Numbered from the stretch's first letter, positions 8,837 through 18,213 are shown. The stretch is 64,000 nt of DNA from Budvicia diplopodorum (GCF_009800925.1 NZ_WOYF01000007.1:1-64000); one strand, 5' to 3'. Numbers and translations are program-made. The notes: generated by a model from the sequence alone, not told the origin.

Positions 8837-11268
8837 TCTGGCGCTGGTTTTGGCGGGAGTGGCGTTCGCCTTCGCTACTGATTGTTTGGCTGTCGCTGAC
8901 GCTGGCGGTGGCCTGCGTATTAGCGTTGGGGAATATCAGCGATCGCATGGAACAGGCGCTGACTCAGCAAGGTCGGGATTTTATTTCGGCCGATAGGGTG
9001 CTGACATCCAGCCGCCCGCTTGACCCCGAGTGGCTACTTCAGGCAGATAAACAGCAGCTTACGCTCAGCCGCCAGCTTACCTTTATGACCATGGCTTACG
9101 CCAACGATGCTCCGGTGCTGTCATCCATTAAGGCGGTCGATTCAAACTACCCGCTTTACGGCGCGTTGGAAACATCCCCGGCTAACGTAAAGCCCGAGGC
9201 CGGTACGGTGTTGGTTGCTCCACGTTTACTGTCGCTGATGAATGCTAAGGTCGGCGACCAGATTGACGTGGGCGACGGAACGTTTCGCATTGCCGGTGAA
9301 GTGACGCAAGAACCCGATGCCGGATTTAACCCGTTTCAGACTGCTCCGCGAATTTTAATCAACTATGCCGATATTGATAAAACCGGCGCAATACGGCCGG
9401 GAAGCCGTTTAACCTATCGCTATTTATTTAGCGGTACTGAGCAGAACCTCAACCGCTATGGCGACTTTTTAACCGATCGGCTTAAACCGGATCAGCGTTG
9501 GTTTGGTACCGGGCAGTCGGGCACCGCGGTAGGAAAATCGCTGGAACGGGCACAGCACTTTCTGTTGCTGTCAGCGATTCTGACCCTGTTGCTTTCGGTG
9601 GCTGCCGTTGCCGTTTCTATGAGCCACTATTGCCGCAGCCGCTATAGCCTGATTGCGGTATTAAAAACCTTGGGAGCAGGGCGAAAGTCTTTACGTAAGC
9701 TGATTATCGGACAATGGCTTTCAGTTTTGGTACTGGCCGCGCTGGTTGGCTGTGGTCTGGGTTTACTGTTTGAACGTACGCTGCTGATGCTATTAGCGCC
9801 AATTCTGCCGAAAGTGATGCCAGAAGCGGGGGTGTGGCCGTGGTTTTGGAGCATCGGGGCGTTAGTCTTTATTTCCCTGATGGTCGGGCTACGTCCTTAT
9901 AAACAGCTGCTGGCAACCCGGCCTTTACGGGTATTACGCAAAGACACCATCTCTGACGTTTGGCCGTTGAAAATCTATCTTCCGGCCATGATGCTGGCGG
10001 TGCTATGCCTGTTAACCGCATTGGTTGGTTTTAACTCCATGTGGTGGGGCGCACTGTTGGGTATTCTCGCGCTGGCCGTTGTGCTTGGCGGGCTGGGCTG
10101 GTGTAGCTTACTGTTGCTGCGTAGGCTGACGCTAAAAAACTTGGCCCTGCGTTTAGCGGTCAACCGCTTGCTTCGCCAGCCTTGGATAACAACCAGCCAG
10201 CTTTCGGCTTTCTCATTCTCTTTTATGCTGTTGGCGCTGCTGTTTATGTTAAGCAGCGGGTTACTGTCTCGTTGGCAGCAACAAATACCGCCGGGCAGCC
10301 CGAATTATTTCGTGATGAATATCGCCAAGCAGCAGTTGCCTGAATTGCAGCAGTTTCTGGTCGAGCATCAGATTGAAGCGGGTGAGTTTTATCCGATTAT
10401 TCGCGTGCGCTTAACCGAGATTAATCAACAGCTGGCGACCAAAATCGTTAAAGAAGACGCACCGGGAGGCGAGGCGGTTAACCGAGAGCTGAATTTGACC
10501 TGGCTGAACGCTGCCAAGCCTTCTCCCAACGAGATTACCTCGGGTATCTGGCCGCCAAAAGCCGGTGAAGTGTCTATCGATAAGGGGCTGGCCGAGCGTT
10601 TAGGCATAACCATTGGTGATACGCTGGCGTTTACCGGTGATACCCAAACCTTTGAAGCCAAAATCTCTAGCCTGCGCCGCGTTGACTGGGAAAGCCTAAA
10701 GCCTAACTTCTATTTTATTTTCCCTGACGGGGCGCTGGATAATTTACCGCAGACTTACCTGACCAGCTTTCGTTATCCGCAGGACGGCCCGGCGCTGGTT
10801 CAGCTTAATCGCCAGTTTCCAACCCTAAGCCTGATGGATATCGGTAATATTCTTAAGCAGATTACCTTAGTGTTTCAGCAGGTAGGTGAAGCGCTGAAAG
10901 CGATGGTGGCGCTGGTGATTGTGTGCGGTACGTTACTGTTATTGGCTCAGGTGCAGGTCGGGATGCGCCAGCGCCGTCAAGAGCTGGTGGTGTATCGCAC
11001 GCTTGGTGCCGGGAACCGGCTATTGCGACATACGCTGTGGAGTGAGTTTGCTCTAATTGGATTAGCCGCAGGCATAACGGCCGCGCTGGGCGCTGAAATC
11101 TCTCTGTGGTGGCTGCAATATAAGGTGTTTGATTTCCCGTGGCAGCCGAACTACCTGATGTGGATCCTGTTGCCCATGATTAGCGCGGCTTTGCTGTCGT
11201 TGTGCGGTGGCTGGTTGGGATTCAGTCTGTTGAAAGGGCGGGCGCTATACCGCCGGTATCAGGAATAA
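8833..11268 (+). CDS. ybbP: FtsX/MacB-like ABC transporter permease YbbP
   Basis: Large inner-membrane permease, 811 residues (E. coli about 804), partner of YbbA. The first transmembrane helix is at about residues 12-35. A long periplasmic domain is followed by clusters of helices near 240-350, 380-435 and 455-480. A second periplasmic domain and a terminal FtsX-type four-helix block (about 690-800) complete it. The repeated YSLIAVLKTLGAGRKSL and QELVVYRTLGAGNRLL segments are the two coupling regions typical of duplicated FtsX domains. Translationally coupled to ybbA. Confidence 0.93.
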   Translation: MIWRWFWREWRSPSLLIVWLSLTLAVACVLALGNISDRMEQALTQQGRDFISADRVLTSSRPLDPEWLLQADKQQLTLSRQLTFMTMAYANDAPVLSSIKAVDSNYPLYGALETSPANVKPEAGTVLVAPRLLSLMNAKVGDQIDVGDGTFRIAGEVTQEPDAGFNPFQTAPRILINYADIDKTGAIRPGSRLTYRYLFSGTEQNLNRYGDFLTDRLKPDQRWFGTGQSGTAVGKSLERAQHFLLLSAILTLLLSVAAVAVSMSHYCRSRYSLIAVLKTLGAGRKSLRKLIIGQWLSVLVLAALVGCGLGLLFERTLLMLLAPILPKVMPEAGVWPWFWSIGALVFISLMVGLRPYKQLLATRPLRVLRKDTISDVWPLKIYLPAMMLAVLCLLTALVGFNSMWWGALLGILALAVVLGGLGWCSLLLLRRLTLKNLALRLAVNRLLRQPWITTSQLSAFSFSFMLLALLFMLSSGLLSRWQQQIPPGSPNYFVMNIAKQQLPELQQFLVEHQIEAGEFYPIIRVRLTEINQQLATKIVKEDAPGGEAVNRELNLTWLNAAKPSPNEITSGIWPPKAGEVSIDKGLAERLGITIGDTLAFTGDTQTFEAKISSLRRVDWESLKPNFYFIFPDGALDNLPQTYLTSFRYPQDGPALVQLNRQFPTLSLMDIGNILKQITLVFQQVGEALKAMVALVIVCGTLLLLAQVQVGMRQRRQELVVYRTLGAGNRLLRHTLWSEFALIGLAAGITAALGAEISLWWLQYKVFDFPWQPNYLMWILLPMISAALLSLCGGWLGFSLLKGRALYRRYQE

Positions 11269-11330
11269 CCTTAGGCTGTGTTTCGAATCCCGACCGGCGT
11301 CGGGATTCGGAAGAAGGTCGCGCTTACGCT

Positions 11331-11557
11331 TAATGTTTGTCAGTTAAGCATTTTTACATAATGTGGCTTTGCTATGCCGTATTATGTCGTCATCCCGGCG
11401 AAAGCCGGGACCTAGGTTTTAGCTAACACATTATACTTGGCCCCGGTTTTCACCGGGGTGACGGCGGGAAGGGCCGTGACGACGGGAAGAGGAAGCGATG
11501 ATAATCAAGCAGATTACCATTTCAAGTATGTTGATGGCTCTTAACTGATAAGCATTA
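11331..11557. mobile_element. 227-bp MITE-like element with IS4-type ends and target duplication, copy 2
   Basis: The left end TAATGTTTGTCAGTTAAGC (11331-11349) matches 16 of 19 bases of the IS4-type end at 192-209 read outward. The right end (11539-11557), read on the other strand, matches 15 of 19. The flanks 11319-11330 and 11558-11569 are 12-bp direct repeats identical at 10 positions (CGCTTACGCT), which fits the 11-13 bp target duplication of IS4 elements. The right copy covers the last codons of purK. Inside are two inverted GC-rich hairpins, at 11394-11409 and 11441-11458. No open frame encodes a transposase. Confidence 0.75.
11394..11458. repeat. paired inverted GC-rich palindromes inside the MITE
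   Basis: CCCGGC-GAAA-GCCGGG (11394-11409) and CCCCGG-TTTTCA-CCGGGG (11441-11458) are two copies of one motif (roughly GTCATCCCGGYGAAARCCGGG) in opposite orientation. The first copy has the same core as 5623-5638. This resembles REP/BIME pairs and could also act as a bidirectional transcription barrier between ybbP and purK. Confidence 0.6.
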
Positions 11558-11562
11558 GCCGC

Positions 11563-12630
11563 TTACGCTAACTTTTCTATTGCCCACTCGATTCCTGACC
11601 AATAAACCTCATCCAGCATCGGTTTAATCTGGTCTAAGCTGGCTTTTAGCCTATTCGCGTCAGGATGCGTCAGGTTGATATGCCCGACTTTTCGGCCTTC
11701 ACGCACCTCTTTGTCGTACCAGTGCAGATGAACCAGCGGCAACGAAAGCCACTGCGCGTTGACGGCGGTACCGATCAAATTGATCATCACTGACGGGGTT
11801 GGTACCTCTGGCTGCGGCATGGGCAGATCGAGAATTGCCCGCAGGTGCAGTTCAAACTGGCTAACGGATGCGCCGTTTTGCGTCCAGTGGCCACTGTTAT
11901 GAACCCGCGGAGCCAGTTCGTTAATCAACAGCCGATCGCCGACGACAAAACACTCCATTGCCATCACGCCAACATAGTTTAGCTCATGCAAAATAGCCGC
12001 CAGCATTGACTCTGAGCGTTGCTGAAGCGGGGAGCCTGAATTGGGAAACGCAACGCTGGTGCGCAGAATGCCGTTTTCATGAAGATTGTGGGTAAGAGGA
12101 TAGAAAACGCACTCTCCGTTTTTATTGCGGGCTCCAATCAGTGAAACCTCACCGTCGAAATTGATTCCCTGTTCAACAATACATTCACCATACGCGTCCG
12201 GCGGTAAATCATGCTGTTCATTCGGGCGGATCCGCCACTGGCCCCGGCCGTCATAGCCGCCAACCCGGCGCTTTACGATAGCTAATGAGCCTAGTCGTTT
12301 AAAAATATCCGGCCATTCAGTTTCAGCACTCAAGGGCTGCCACGGCGACGTTGCCAGATTCAGCTCATCTAATAGTTGCTTTTGCGTCAGCCGATCGGCC
12401 AATAGCGGGAAAATATCACGGTTAACAAAACCGGTATGGTGGGCCAGCACCTGAGTCAGCGCGGTGTCGGGCCAGCGTTCAATTTCTGCGGTAATAACGG
12501 CATGCTGATAGGGAACCGCTTCCGGTTCGGCATCTAGCCCGATCGGATAAACGGCGATGCCCAGCGGTTCACCCGCCTGACGCAGCATTCGGCCAAGCTG
12601 ACCGTTGCCTAATACGCAAACTGGCTTCAT
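11563..12630 (-). CDS. purK: N5-carboxyaminoimidazole ribonucleotide synthase
   Basis: ATP-grasp enzyme of purine synthesis that uses ATP and bicarbonate to convert AIR to N5-CAIR. Length 355 residues, same as E. coli. The N-terminal [20 protein letters not shown] motif, the ATP-grasp core with [12 protein letters not shown], and [26 protein letters not shown] with the metal-binding Glu/Asn are all present. The start overlaps the end of purE by four bases. The 3' end abuts the right end of the small mobile element, and its last codons form one copy of that element's target duplication. Confidence 0.95.
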   Translation of the reverse strand: MKPVCVLGNGQLGRMLRQAGEPLGIAVYPIGLDAEPEAVPYQHAVITAEIERWPDTALTQVLAHHTGFVNRDIFPLLADRLTQKQLLDELNLATSPWQPLSAETEWPDIFKRLGSLAIVKRRVGGYDGRGQWRIRPNEQHDLPPDAYGECIVEQGINFDGEVSLIGARNKNGECVFYPLTHNLHENGILRTSVAFPNSGSPLQQRSESMLAAILHELNYVGVMAMECFVVGDRLLINELAPRVHNSGHWTQNGASVSQFELHLRAILDLPMPQPEVPTPSVMINLIGTAVNAQWLSLPLVHLHWYDKEVREGRKVGHINLTHPDANRLKASLDQIKPMLDEVYWSGIEWAIEKLA

Positions 12631-13136
12631 GCCTGCTCCCTCGGATCGGGGTTATTCAGCACCTCATCCGTTTGGTTTTGCCGCCACTCGGTGAGGCGGG
12701 CATGAATGGTGCGGTCGTGCAGCGCCAGAATTTGAGCGGCCAACAGGGCCGCATTGGCCGCACCCGCTTTACCAATGGCTAATGTGCCAACCGGAATGCC
12801 TCGGGGCATTTGCACGATAGAATATAGGCTGTCTACTCCGCTCAGCGCAGCGCTTTGAACCGGAACGCCAAGCACCGGAACCAGCGTTTTAGCCGCCAGC
12901 ATACCGGGTAAGTGAGCCGCGCCACCGGCACCGGCAATAATAACGTCAAAGCCGTTGGACTGAGCCTGCTCGGCAAAGTTGAATAATTTATCCGGCGTCC
13001 GGTGGGCGGAAACCACTTCAGTGTGGAAGGCAATATTCAGGCTGGTCAGTATCTCAGCGGCGAATTGCATGGTAGCCCAGTCGCTTTTGGATCCCATAAC
13101 AATAGCAATTTTGGCCTTGGCAGCGTTGGCTGGCAT
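12627..13136 (-). CDS. purE: N5-carboxyaminoimidazole ribonucleotide mutase
   Basis: Class I PurE, which isomerises N5-CAIR to CAIR, the step after PurK. Length 169 residues as in E. coli. [10 protein letters not shown] (phosphate and substrate binding), [14 protein letters not shown] with the catalytic His, and [17 protein letters not shown] are intact. AGGAG lies about 10 bases before the start. It is the first gene of the purEK operon, with a PurR-like operator upstream. Confidence 0.95.
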   Translation of the reverse strand: MPANAAKAKIAIVMGSKSDWATMQFAAEILTSLNIAFHTEVVSAHRTPDKLFNFAEQAQSNGFDVIIAGAGGAAHLPGMLAAKTLVPVLGVPVQSAALSGVDSLYSIVQMPRGIPVGTLAIGKAGAANAALLAAQILALHDRTIHARLTEWRQNQTDEVLNNPDPREQA

Positions 13137-13255
13137 AGGTGTGATGCTCCTGTATTCATGCAGGCAGTGGTAGAAACCTAATGGATAACGTTTATCATAC
13201 GTTAGCGTATGAAGATTAAACCATTATGTCGATGATTGCTCATCAGAAGGCACAA

Positions 13256-13284
13256 AGAATAGCATGGCTTTATAGTAAGGAAAA
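13256..13284 (-). promoter_or_regulatory. candidate purEK promoter
   Basis: On the minus strand TTTTCC (13279-13284) and TATTCT (13256-13261) are separated by 17 bases. The -35 match is weak. The PurR-like operator overlaps it, which supports the assignment. Confidence 0.5.
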
Positions 13285-13293
13285 CGATTGCGT
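13278..13293. promoter_or_regulatory. PurR-like operator of purEK
   Basis: AGGAAAACGATTGCGT matches the PurR consensus ACGCAAACGTTTGCGT at 13 of 16 positions. It lies 142 bases upstream of purE and overlaps the candidate -35 element, so purine repression is expected. Confidence 0.7.
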
Positions 13294-13326
13294 AAGCGTA
13301 GGCTGCGAAATTTTTTATTCAATAGC

Positions 13327-14052
13327 TTAAAGCGGGAAAGTGGCCAGCTCGATACTATAGTTAGGTTTAATTCTTAGCACTGAGCCGCTGTCGTGCCACG
13401 ATCCCAAGACGATACGCTGAGAAAGTCGGCCTTTAATGGTCATATCATGAATTGCCGGGTGATGCGTATGGCCGTGGATTATCTGAAAAACCTGATATTG
13501 CTTTAGCTTGCCGATCACCGCGAGAGGGCTAACGTCCATCATCACCGACGGTTTTGTCCGGTTGGTGGTCTGGCTTTTATTGCGCAGCCTGGTGGCTATT
13601 TTTTGACGGATACACAGCGGAAGCGTCAGATACAGCTTTTGAATAACCGCAGAGTGGATATATTTACGAAATCTCAAGTAACCGGGATCGTCGGTACACA
13701 GGGTATCACCGTGCAGAATCAGCGTTTTCTCGCCGTAGACATCAATAACCTGCTCTTCCGGCAGCAAAATCATTTTGCTCTGTTCTGCAAAGCAATGGCT
13801 AATTAGAAAGTCGCGATTGCCATGAATGAAGTAGCAAGGAACATGATGCTGATGAAGCTCCGCTAGGGCTTGAGCTACCTGAGCGTGGAGGGGATTAGGA
13901 TCGTCATCGCCGATCCATGCTTCAAATAAATCGCCGAGGATATACAGTGCATCTGCATGCACCGCTTCGCGTTTCAGGAAATCAAGAAAACCGACGGTAA
14001 TCGTCGGTTCTTGTTCACTGAGGTGAAGATCGGCGATAAATAACGTTGTCAT
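13327..14052 (-). CDS. lpxH: UDP-2,3-diacylglucosamine hydrolase
   Basis: Peripheral-membrane Mn-dependent phosphoesterase of lipid A synthesis, which cleaves UDP-2,3-diacylglucosamine to lipid X and UMP. Calcineurin-like metal ligands are visible: Asp8 and His10 in IADLHLS, Asp41 in GDLFEAW, Asn79 in HGNRD, then LHGDTLC and IIHGHTHHP. Length 241 residues (E. coli 240). It lies 18 bases downstream of ppiB, the same order as in E. coli, and is probably co-transcribed with it. Confidence 0.95.
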   Translation of the reverse strand: MTTLFIADLHLSEQEPTITVGFLDFLKREAVHADALYILGDLFEAWIGDDDPNPLHAQVAQALAELHQHHVPCYFIHGNRDFLISHCFAEQSKMILLPEEQVIDVYGEKTLILHGDTLCTDDPGYLRFRKYIHSAVIQKLYLTLPLCIRQKIATRLRNKSQTTNRTKPSVMMDVSPLAVIGKLKQYQVFQIIHGHTHHPAIHDMTIKGRLSQRIVLGSWHDSGSVLRIKPNYSIELATFPL

Positions 14053-14070
14053 TAGTGAAGTAGAGACTTC

Positions 14071-14565
14071 TTATTCACTGATAGTAACGTTATTGATAAT
14101 CACGTCTTCTACCGGAACGTCTTGATGCATGCCGCTACGGCTGGTTTTGACGTTTTCGATAGCATCAACGATATCCATGCCTTCAACGACTTCAGCAAAT
14201 ACGCAGTATCCCCAACCGTCAGCATTTTCAGCGCGGAAGTTCAAAAAGTCGTTATTCGCAACGTTAATGAAGAACTGGGCGGTTGCCGAGTGAGGAGCAG
14301 AGGTACGGGCCATCGCTAAGGTACCACGGGTGTTTTTTAAGCCGTTATTCGCTTCGTTTTTGATGTTATCTTTGGTTGCTTTTTGATCCATGCCTGAAAC
14401 AAAGCCACCGCCTTGGATCATAAATCCTTTGATAACGCGGTGAAAAATTGTGCCGTCATAAAAACCACTACGGCAGTAGTCTACGAAGTTAGCTACGGTT
14501 GCAGGTGCTTTATCGGCAAAAAGTTTGATAACAATATCGCCATGATTAGTATGAAGAGTGACCAT
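14071..14565 (-). CDS. ppiB: cytosolic peptidyl-prolyl cis-trans isomerase B (cyclophilin)
   Basis: Cyclophilin that speeds proline isomerisation during folding. Length 164 residues, identical to E. coli Ppi[16 protein letters not shown] with the catalytic Arg, [15 protein letters not shown], and [18 protein letters not shown] are hallmark segments. There is no signal peptide, so it is the cytosolic paralogue rather than PpiA. In E. coli ppiB is divergent from cysS; here a regulator and a respiratory operon lie between them. A 9-bp tandem repeat sits in its upstream region. Confidence 0.95.
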   Translation of the reverse strand: MVTLHTNHGDIVIKLFADKAPATVANFVDYCRSGFYDGTIFHRVIKGFMIQGGGFVSGMDQKATKDNIKNEANNGLKNTRGTLAMARTSAPHSATAQFFINVANNDFLNFRAENADGWGYCVFAEVVEGMDIVDAIENVKTSRSGMHQDVPVEDVIINNVTISE

Positions 14566-14892
14566 TAAACATCCTAAAAGTGATTGATAAAAGAATAGAG
14601 GCTAATTGTATCGTAAGGAGCTTGATGCTGCATCCTTTGGTTTATGATATTTAACTCAAGGTTCTTGGGATTTTATTCTTAAACTTGGGGCTATTTGGGC
14701 TATTTGGGCTATTTGGGCTATTTGGGCTATTTGGGTTATTGGGCCACGGAGTGGCCGTTATCTGAGCTTTTTATATTTTATCTGGCGTGGAAGAATTATT
14801 TTATCCAAAGCCGAAGTTTTGGCTGAGCGTTGTGCTGCGGATCGTCGACTATTAACGTCTAACGTCATTGTTAGTCTATCGCCAGCGTAGAA
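14566..14892. other. intergenic region upstream of ppiB
   Basis: About 330 bases without a gene. It contains the ppiB promoter region on the minus strand and the 9-bp tandem repeat at 14690-14743. I see nothing else convincing. Confidence 0.5.
14690..14743. repeat. 9-bp tandem repeat (minisatellite)
   Basis: Five perfect head-to-tail copies of GCTATTTGG occupy 14690-14734. A sixth degenerate copy extends to about 14743. The array lies about 125 bases upstream of ppiB. Such arrays can change copy number by slippage. Confidence 0.9.
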
Positions 14893-15594
14893 TTACAGTT
14901 TTATCTCTTTTATTGCCGAGATCAACTGCTGGGCTAATTGGTGTAATTGCTCTTGAGAATCAGGCAATAAACCCATGATGATCGCGGAACCGACTAATTG
15001 GGCGTCTTGGGTAAATATTGGGCAGGCGATAGCGCGATTTCCGGGAATACCCTTAGTTTCTGTCAGGCGCATGGAATAGCCCAATTGCCTGATAAGTTGC
15101 TGCTCACTTTGTTCTAGTAGATTGCTGTTTTTGTAGTTTTCTAAAAAAGTCAGAAATACCTTTCCGGCGGCGCTGGTGGTGTCCAGCGGGAGGGGAGTAT
15201 GATCCCGATAGTCGATCTCTATATTTTTATTGCTGCGGTTATACCTTACCAGACTCAACAATTCCCCTTTTTGAACGGCCAACCCGGTCGAAATATTTAG
15301 CCTGTCCCTTAGCTGGCACAATACATTATTAATAGTGGTGATCGTGCCGTTTTGCCTGTCAGCGGCGACGCCTAGCGATGACAGTTTATGGCCAAGGGAA
15401 TAAAGGTTGGTTTCGGGATCTTGGTAAATCATATTGCAGCGACACAAAGAGACTAAATACTTATGTAGCCGGCTTTTAGACAATCCAGACAGGCGGGCAA
15501 TATCAATTGCTCTTGCCGGTGTTTCATGTTCAGCAATTGCTTCCAGTACGGAAACCGCAATCTCTACAGAATTTATGCCTTGAATGTCCGCCAT
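14893..15594 (-). CDS. IclR-family transcriptional regulator
   Basis: An N-terminal winged helix-turn-helix (about residues 10-65: SVLEAI...ARAIDIARLSGLSKSRLHKYLVSLCRCNMI) is followed by an IclR effector-binding domain (residues 75-233, with TGLAVQKGELLSLVRY and the AAGKVFLTF segment). Length 233 residues. GAGG lies about 9 bases before the ATG. It is divergent from the molybdoenzyme operon that starts at 15878, with a large palindrome in between. It therefore probably controls that operon and itself in response to a small organic ligand. The ligand cannot be named. Confidence 0.88.
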   Translation of the reverse strand: MADIQGINSVEIAVSVLEAIAEHETPARAIDIARLSGLSKSRLHKYLVSLCRCNMIYQDPETNLYSLGHKLSSLGVAADRQNGTITTINNVLCQLRDRLNISTGLAVQKGELLSLVRYNRSNKNIEIDYRDHTPLPLDTTSAAGKVFLTFLENYKNSNLLEQSEQQLIRQLGYSMRLTETKGIPGNRAIACPIFTQDAQLVGSAIIMGLLPDSQEQLHQLAQQLISAIKEIKL

Positions 15595-15750
15595 TTAGAA
15601 CAGCCTCTTAGTTGATGCAAATACGCCGAGACTCTATCACTAGTTTTTTTGGCTGACCAGATTATTACAAGACTAAATCATACAGGATTAATCAATCGAT
15701 GAGCTCACCGGCTATTAAAGCCGAAAACGGGCATTTACAGATGAGTAGTC

Positions 15751-15764
15751 TTGATCTCGATCAG
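15751..15764 (+). promoter_or_regulatory. FNR-like box upstream of the molybdoenzyme operon
   Basis: TTGATCTCGATCAG matches the FNR consensus TTGAT-N4-ATCAA at 9 of 10 defined positions. It lies 114 bases upstream of the catalytic subunit start and directly before a palindrome holding a candidate -10 element (TATAGT, 15792-15797). Oxygen control suits an anaerobic reductase. Confidence 0.65.
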
Positions 15765-15765
15765 T

Positions 15766-15799
15766 ACACTATATGTTAACCTTGGTTAATTTATAGTGT
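15766..15799. promoter_or_regulatory. 34-bp palindrome, candidate IclR-type operator
   Basis: The outer arms ACACTATA (15766-15773) and TATAGTGT (15792-15799) and the inner arms TTAACC / GGTTAA are inverted repeats around a TT centre. 14 of 17 positions per half pair. It sits between the divergent regulator and enzyme genes and contains the candidate -10 element. Binding there should repress or tune transcription. Confidence 0.6.
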
Positions 15800-15877
15800 C
15801 TTTAAAGAGTTGGAAGTAAATTAAAGACGCAACAATATGAGCGATGTATAAACAATAAGATGTGGCGGGAAAACATC

Positions 15878-18211
15878 ATGAAAAACATATCGGATATACG
15901 ATTAAATCGCAGGACGTTATTGAAAGGCCTTGGTGTGGTAGGTTTGGCTGTAATATCTCCCTGCGCATTTTCGCTGGCTACGGGGGATAACAAGCCGCTG
16001 CCTCGCGTGCGCCTGAAACTAAGCGACTATCAGACTTTCCATTCCACCTGTGCCATGGAATGCCTGCACTGTAACCTTACGGCCTATGTTTATCAGGGTG
16101 AGCTGATGAAGATCGAGGCCAACCAAGATTTTAACGTCAAATGCTGCCTGCGCGGCATGAGCCGCACAAAGTGGGTTTATCACCAGCAACGGGTAAAAAC
16201 GCCATTGCTACGCGTTGGTGAAAAAGGGGAAGGTAAGTTCAAACCAATCTCATGGGATGACGCGCTGAACCTAATTGAAAAAAACATTCGTGAGACGATT
16301 GAAAAGCACGGTAATAAAGGCATGTTGATCTCAACTCACGCCGGTAATATGGACTCGATTAAGAACGATATGGGTAAGGCGTTCTTTGACTATTTGGGTG
16401 GGTCTACCAAACAGGCTGGCTCTTTATGTTGTTCTGCCGTAACTGCCGCGATGATGCCTATGGTTGGTTTACGCTATGCGGACATGCGCGATACCCTCTC
16501 TCAGAGCCGCTATATCCTGTGCTGGGGCAATAACCCGGCGGTGACCATGCAGGCTTATTTTAAAGAGTATCTGGCGGCCCAGAAAAACGGGGCGAGGATT
16601 GTGGTAATCGACCCTCGGTTTAATGAAACCGCGGCTAAAGCCGATGAATGGATCCCAATTGTTCCGGGAACGGATACCGCACTGGCGCTGGGTATGATTA
16701 AAATTATCATGGATGAGCGTCTGTATGATGCCGACTTCCTTCGTGGCCACACCGGGGCTACGTATTTAGTCAGCCCGCAACAGCAGCAGCTAAGGGAAGA
16801 TGCCTCGGATGCCAACAGCTATTTAGTTTACGACACTCTAAGCAAACGTACGGTACGCCACGACCTGCCGGATATTATTCCGGCTTTGACGATGGATGAA
16901 TTACCACCAAATGCCGGTTATACCACGGTGTTCGAGCTTATTCGCGCGGAGTCTGCACAGTGGGATTTATCAAAAGTTGAAGCAGAAACGGACATTCCAA
17001 CCGGAACTATATTACGTTTAGCTCGGGAATACGCCAGCAATAAACCATCAATGATCGTTCAGAATATGTCCGGCGCTCAGCGTACAGAGTTTGGTACCTA
17101 TGTGGCTGCCAGCCAGTTCTATCTTGCGTTGTTGACCGGCAACATGGGCAATGCGGGCGGCGGTGTGTGCGATGCTGGCGGTGCTAAACAAATGATGAAC
17201 TTCAATGCGCCGGTTCCGCCAGCGCCAAATGTGCAAAAAATCCCGCCGATTCCAGTTTCAAAAGTCGGTGACTGGATCGTTAACGACAGGCCACATCCGA
17301 TTAACTTCTGGTGGATTATGACCATGGGAGTTCTGACCCAGTTGCCTAACACCAATATGGTGAAAAAAGCGCTGAAGAAGGTTCCTTTTGTGGTGGTGGC
17401 CGATAACCTGATGAGTTCGACCACGCTGTATGCCGATCTGGTACTACCGGTGACCACTATCTTTGAAGATCTCAGCCTGATGGCCGGTGTGCGCAGCCAT
17501 TATGTTCAACTGATGGAGAAAGCGGTTGAGCCACAGGGTGAAGCTAAACCTGACTATTGGATATTTGCCCGATTAGCAGAGCGTTTTGGCTTTGGTGAGG
17601 TCTTTAATCAACCTATTGAGCATTACATTGATGCCTGTCTTAAAGGCACTGGAATTACCCGTGAACGGTTAAGCAAAGGGCCGATTAAGCCCGTTGAGTT
17701 CCCGTGGATCCCGTTTAAAGACGGTATTTTCCGTACGCCAACTAAAAAGGCCCACTTCTTTATTGAAGAGTGGCAGAAAAAGAACTTCGCGCCGATTGTC
17801 ACCTATATGCAAGTGAATGAATCGCCTAAAGGTTCGCCTGAGCTAGCCAAAAAATATCCGTTAATGGCGGTTCAGCGCAAGCTGGCCCGAAGCATTCATT
17901 CCAGCCACGGAATGAACGAGTGGATTCTGGAAGTGCAGCGTAATCAGCCTAACGTGCTGATTCACCCAGAAGACGCGGCCAGCCGTCATATTAAAAACGG
18001 TGAGTGGGCCATTGCGTTTAACCATCGCGGTGAGCATCGGGCGATTGCCGTAGTAACCCGCCAGATTAAGAAAGGCGTGGTTTGTTTAGATAACGGCTGG
18101 TGGGAGCAACAGGGAGGCAGCAGCAGCCACGTAACTAACGACCTTGTGGAAGTTCTGGGTACTGGCCATTGCTGTAACAGTACGTTGGTTGACGTCAGGG
18201 CGGAGGGTTAA
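15878..18211 (+). CDS. Tat-exported molybdopterin oxidoreductase, DMSO reductase family catalytic subunit
   Basis: Catalytic subunit of a membrane-bound reductase on the periplasmic side. The start at 15878 (MKNISDIRL) is preferred to 15860 because it places the twin-arginine signal NRRTLLKG near the N terminus. This gives 777 residues. A [4Fe-4S] site follows: Cys58-x3-Cys62-x2-Cys65 and Cys90 before LRG. The molybdopterin-binding domains span most of the rest and end in the usual C-terminal dinucleotide-binding domain. Cys184-Cys185-Ser186 lie where the molybdenum ligand is expected. The following genes encode DmsB- and DmsC-like subunits. Similarity to DmsA is moderate, so the substrate (DMSO, another S- or N-oxide, or something else) is unknown. 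No TorD/DmsD chaperone gene is linked. Confidence 0.85.
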   Translation: MKNISDIRLNRRTLLKGLGVVGLAVISPCAFSLATGDNKPLPRVRLKLSDYQTFHSTCAMECLHCNLTAYVYQGELMKIEANQDFNVKCCLRGMSRTKWVYHQQRVKTPLLRVGEKGEGKFKPISWDDALNLIEKNIRETIEKHGNKGMLISTHAGNMDSIKNDMGKAFFDYLGGSTKQAGSLCCSAVTAAMMPMVGLRYADMRDTLSQSRYILCWGNNPAVTMQAYFKEYLAAQKNGARIVVIDPRFNETAAKADEWIPIVPGTDTALALGMIKIIMDERLYDADFLRGHTGATYLVSPQQQQLREDASDANSYLVYDTLSKRTVRHDLPDIIPALTMDELPPNAGYTTVFELIRAESAQWDLSKVEAETDIPTGTILRLAREYASNKPSMIVQNMSGAQRTEFGTYVAASQFYLALLTGNMGNAGGGVCDAGGAKQMMNFNAPVPPAPNVQKIPPIPVSKVGDWIVNDRPHPINFWWIMTMGVLTQLPNTNMVKKALKKVPFVVVADNLMSSTTLYADLVLPVTTIFEDLSLMAGVRSHYVQLMEKAVEPQGEAKPDYWIFARLAERFGFGEVFNQPIEHYIDACLKGTGITRERLSKGPIKPVEFPWIPFKDGIFRTPTKKAHFFIEEWQKKNFAPIVTYMQVNESPKGSPELAKKYPLMAVQRKLARSIHSSHGMNEWILEVQRNQPNVLIHPEDAASRHIKNGEWAIAFNHRGEHRAIAVVTRQIKKGVVCLDNGWWEQQGGSSSHVTNDLVEVLGTGHCCNSTLVDVRAEG

Positions 18212-18213
18212 TC

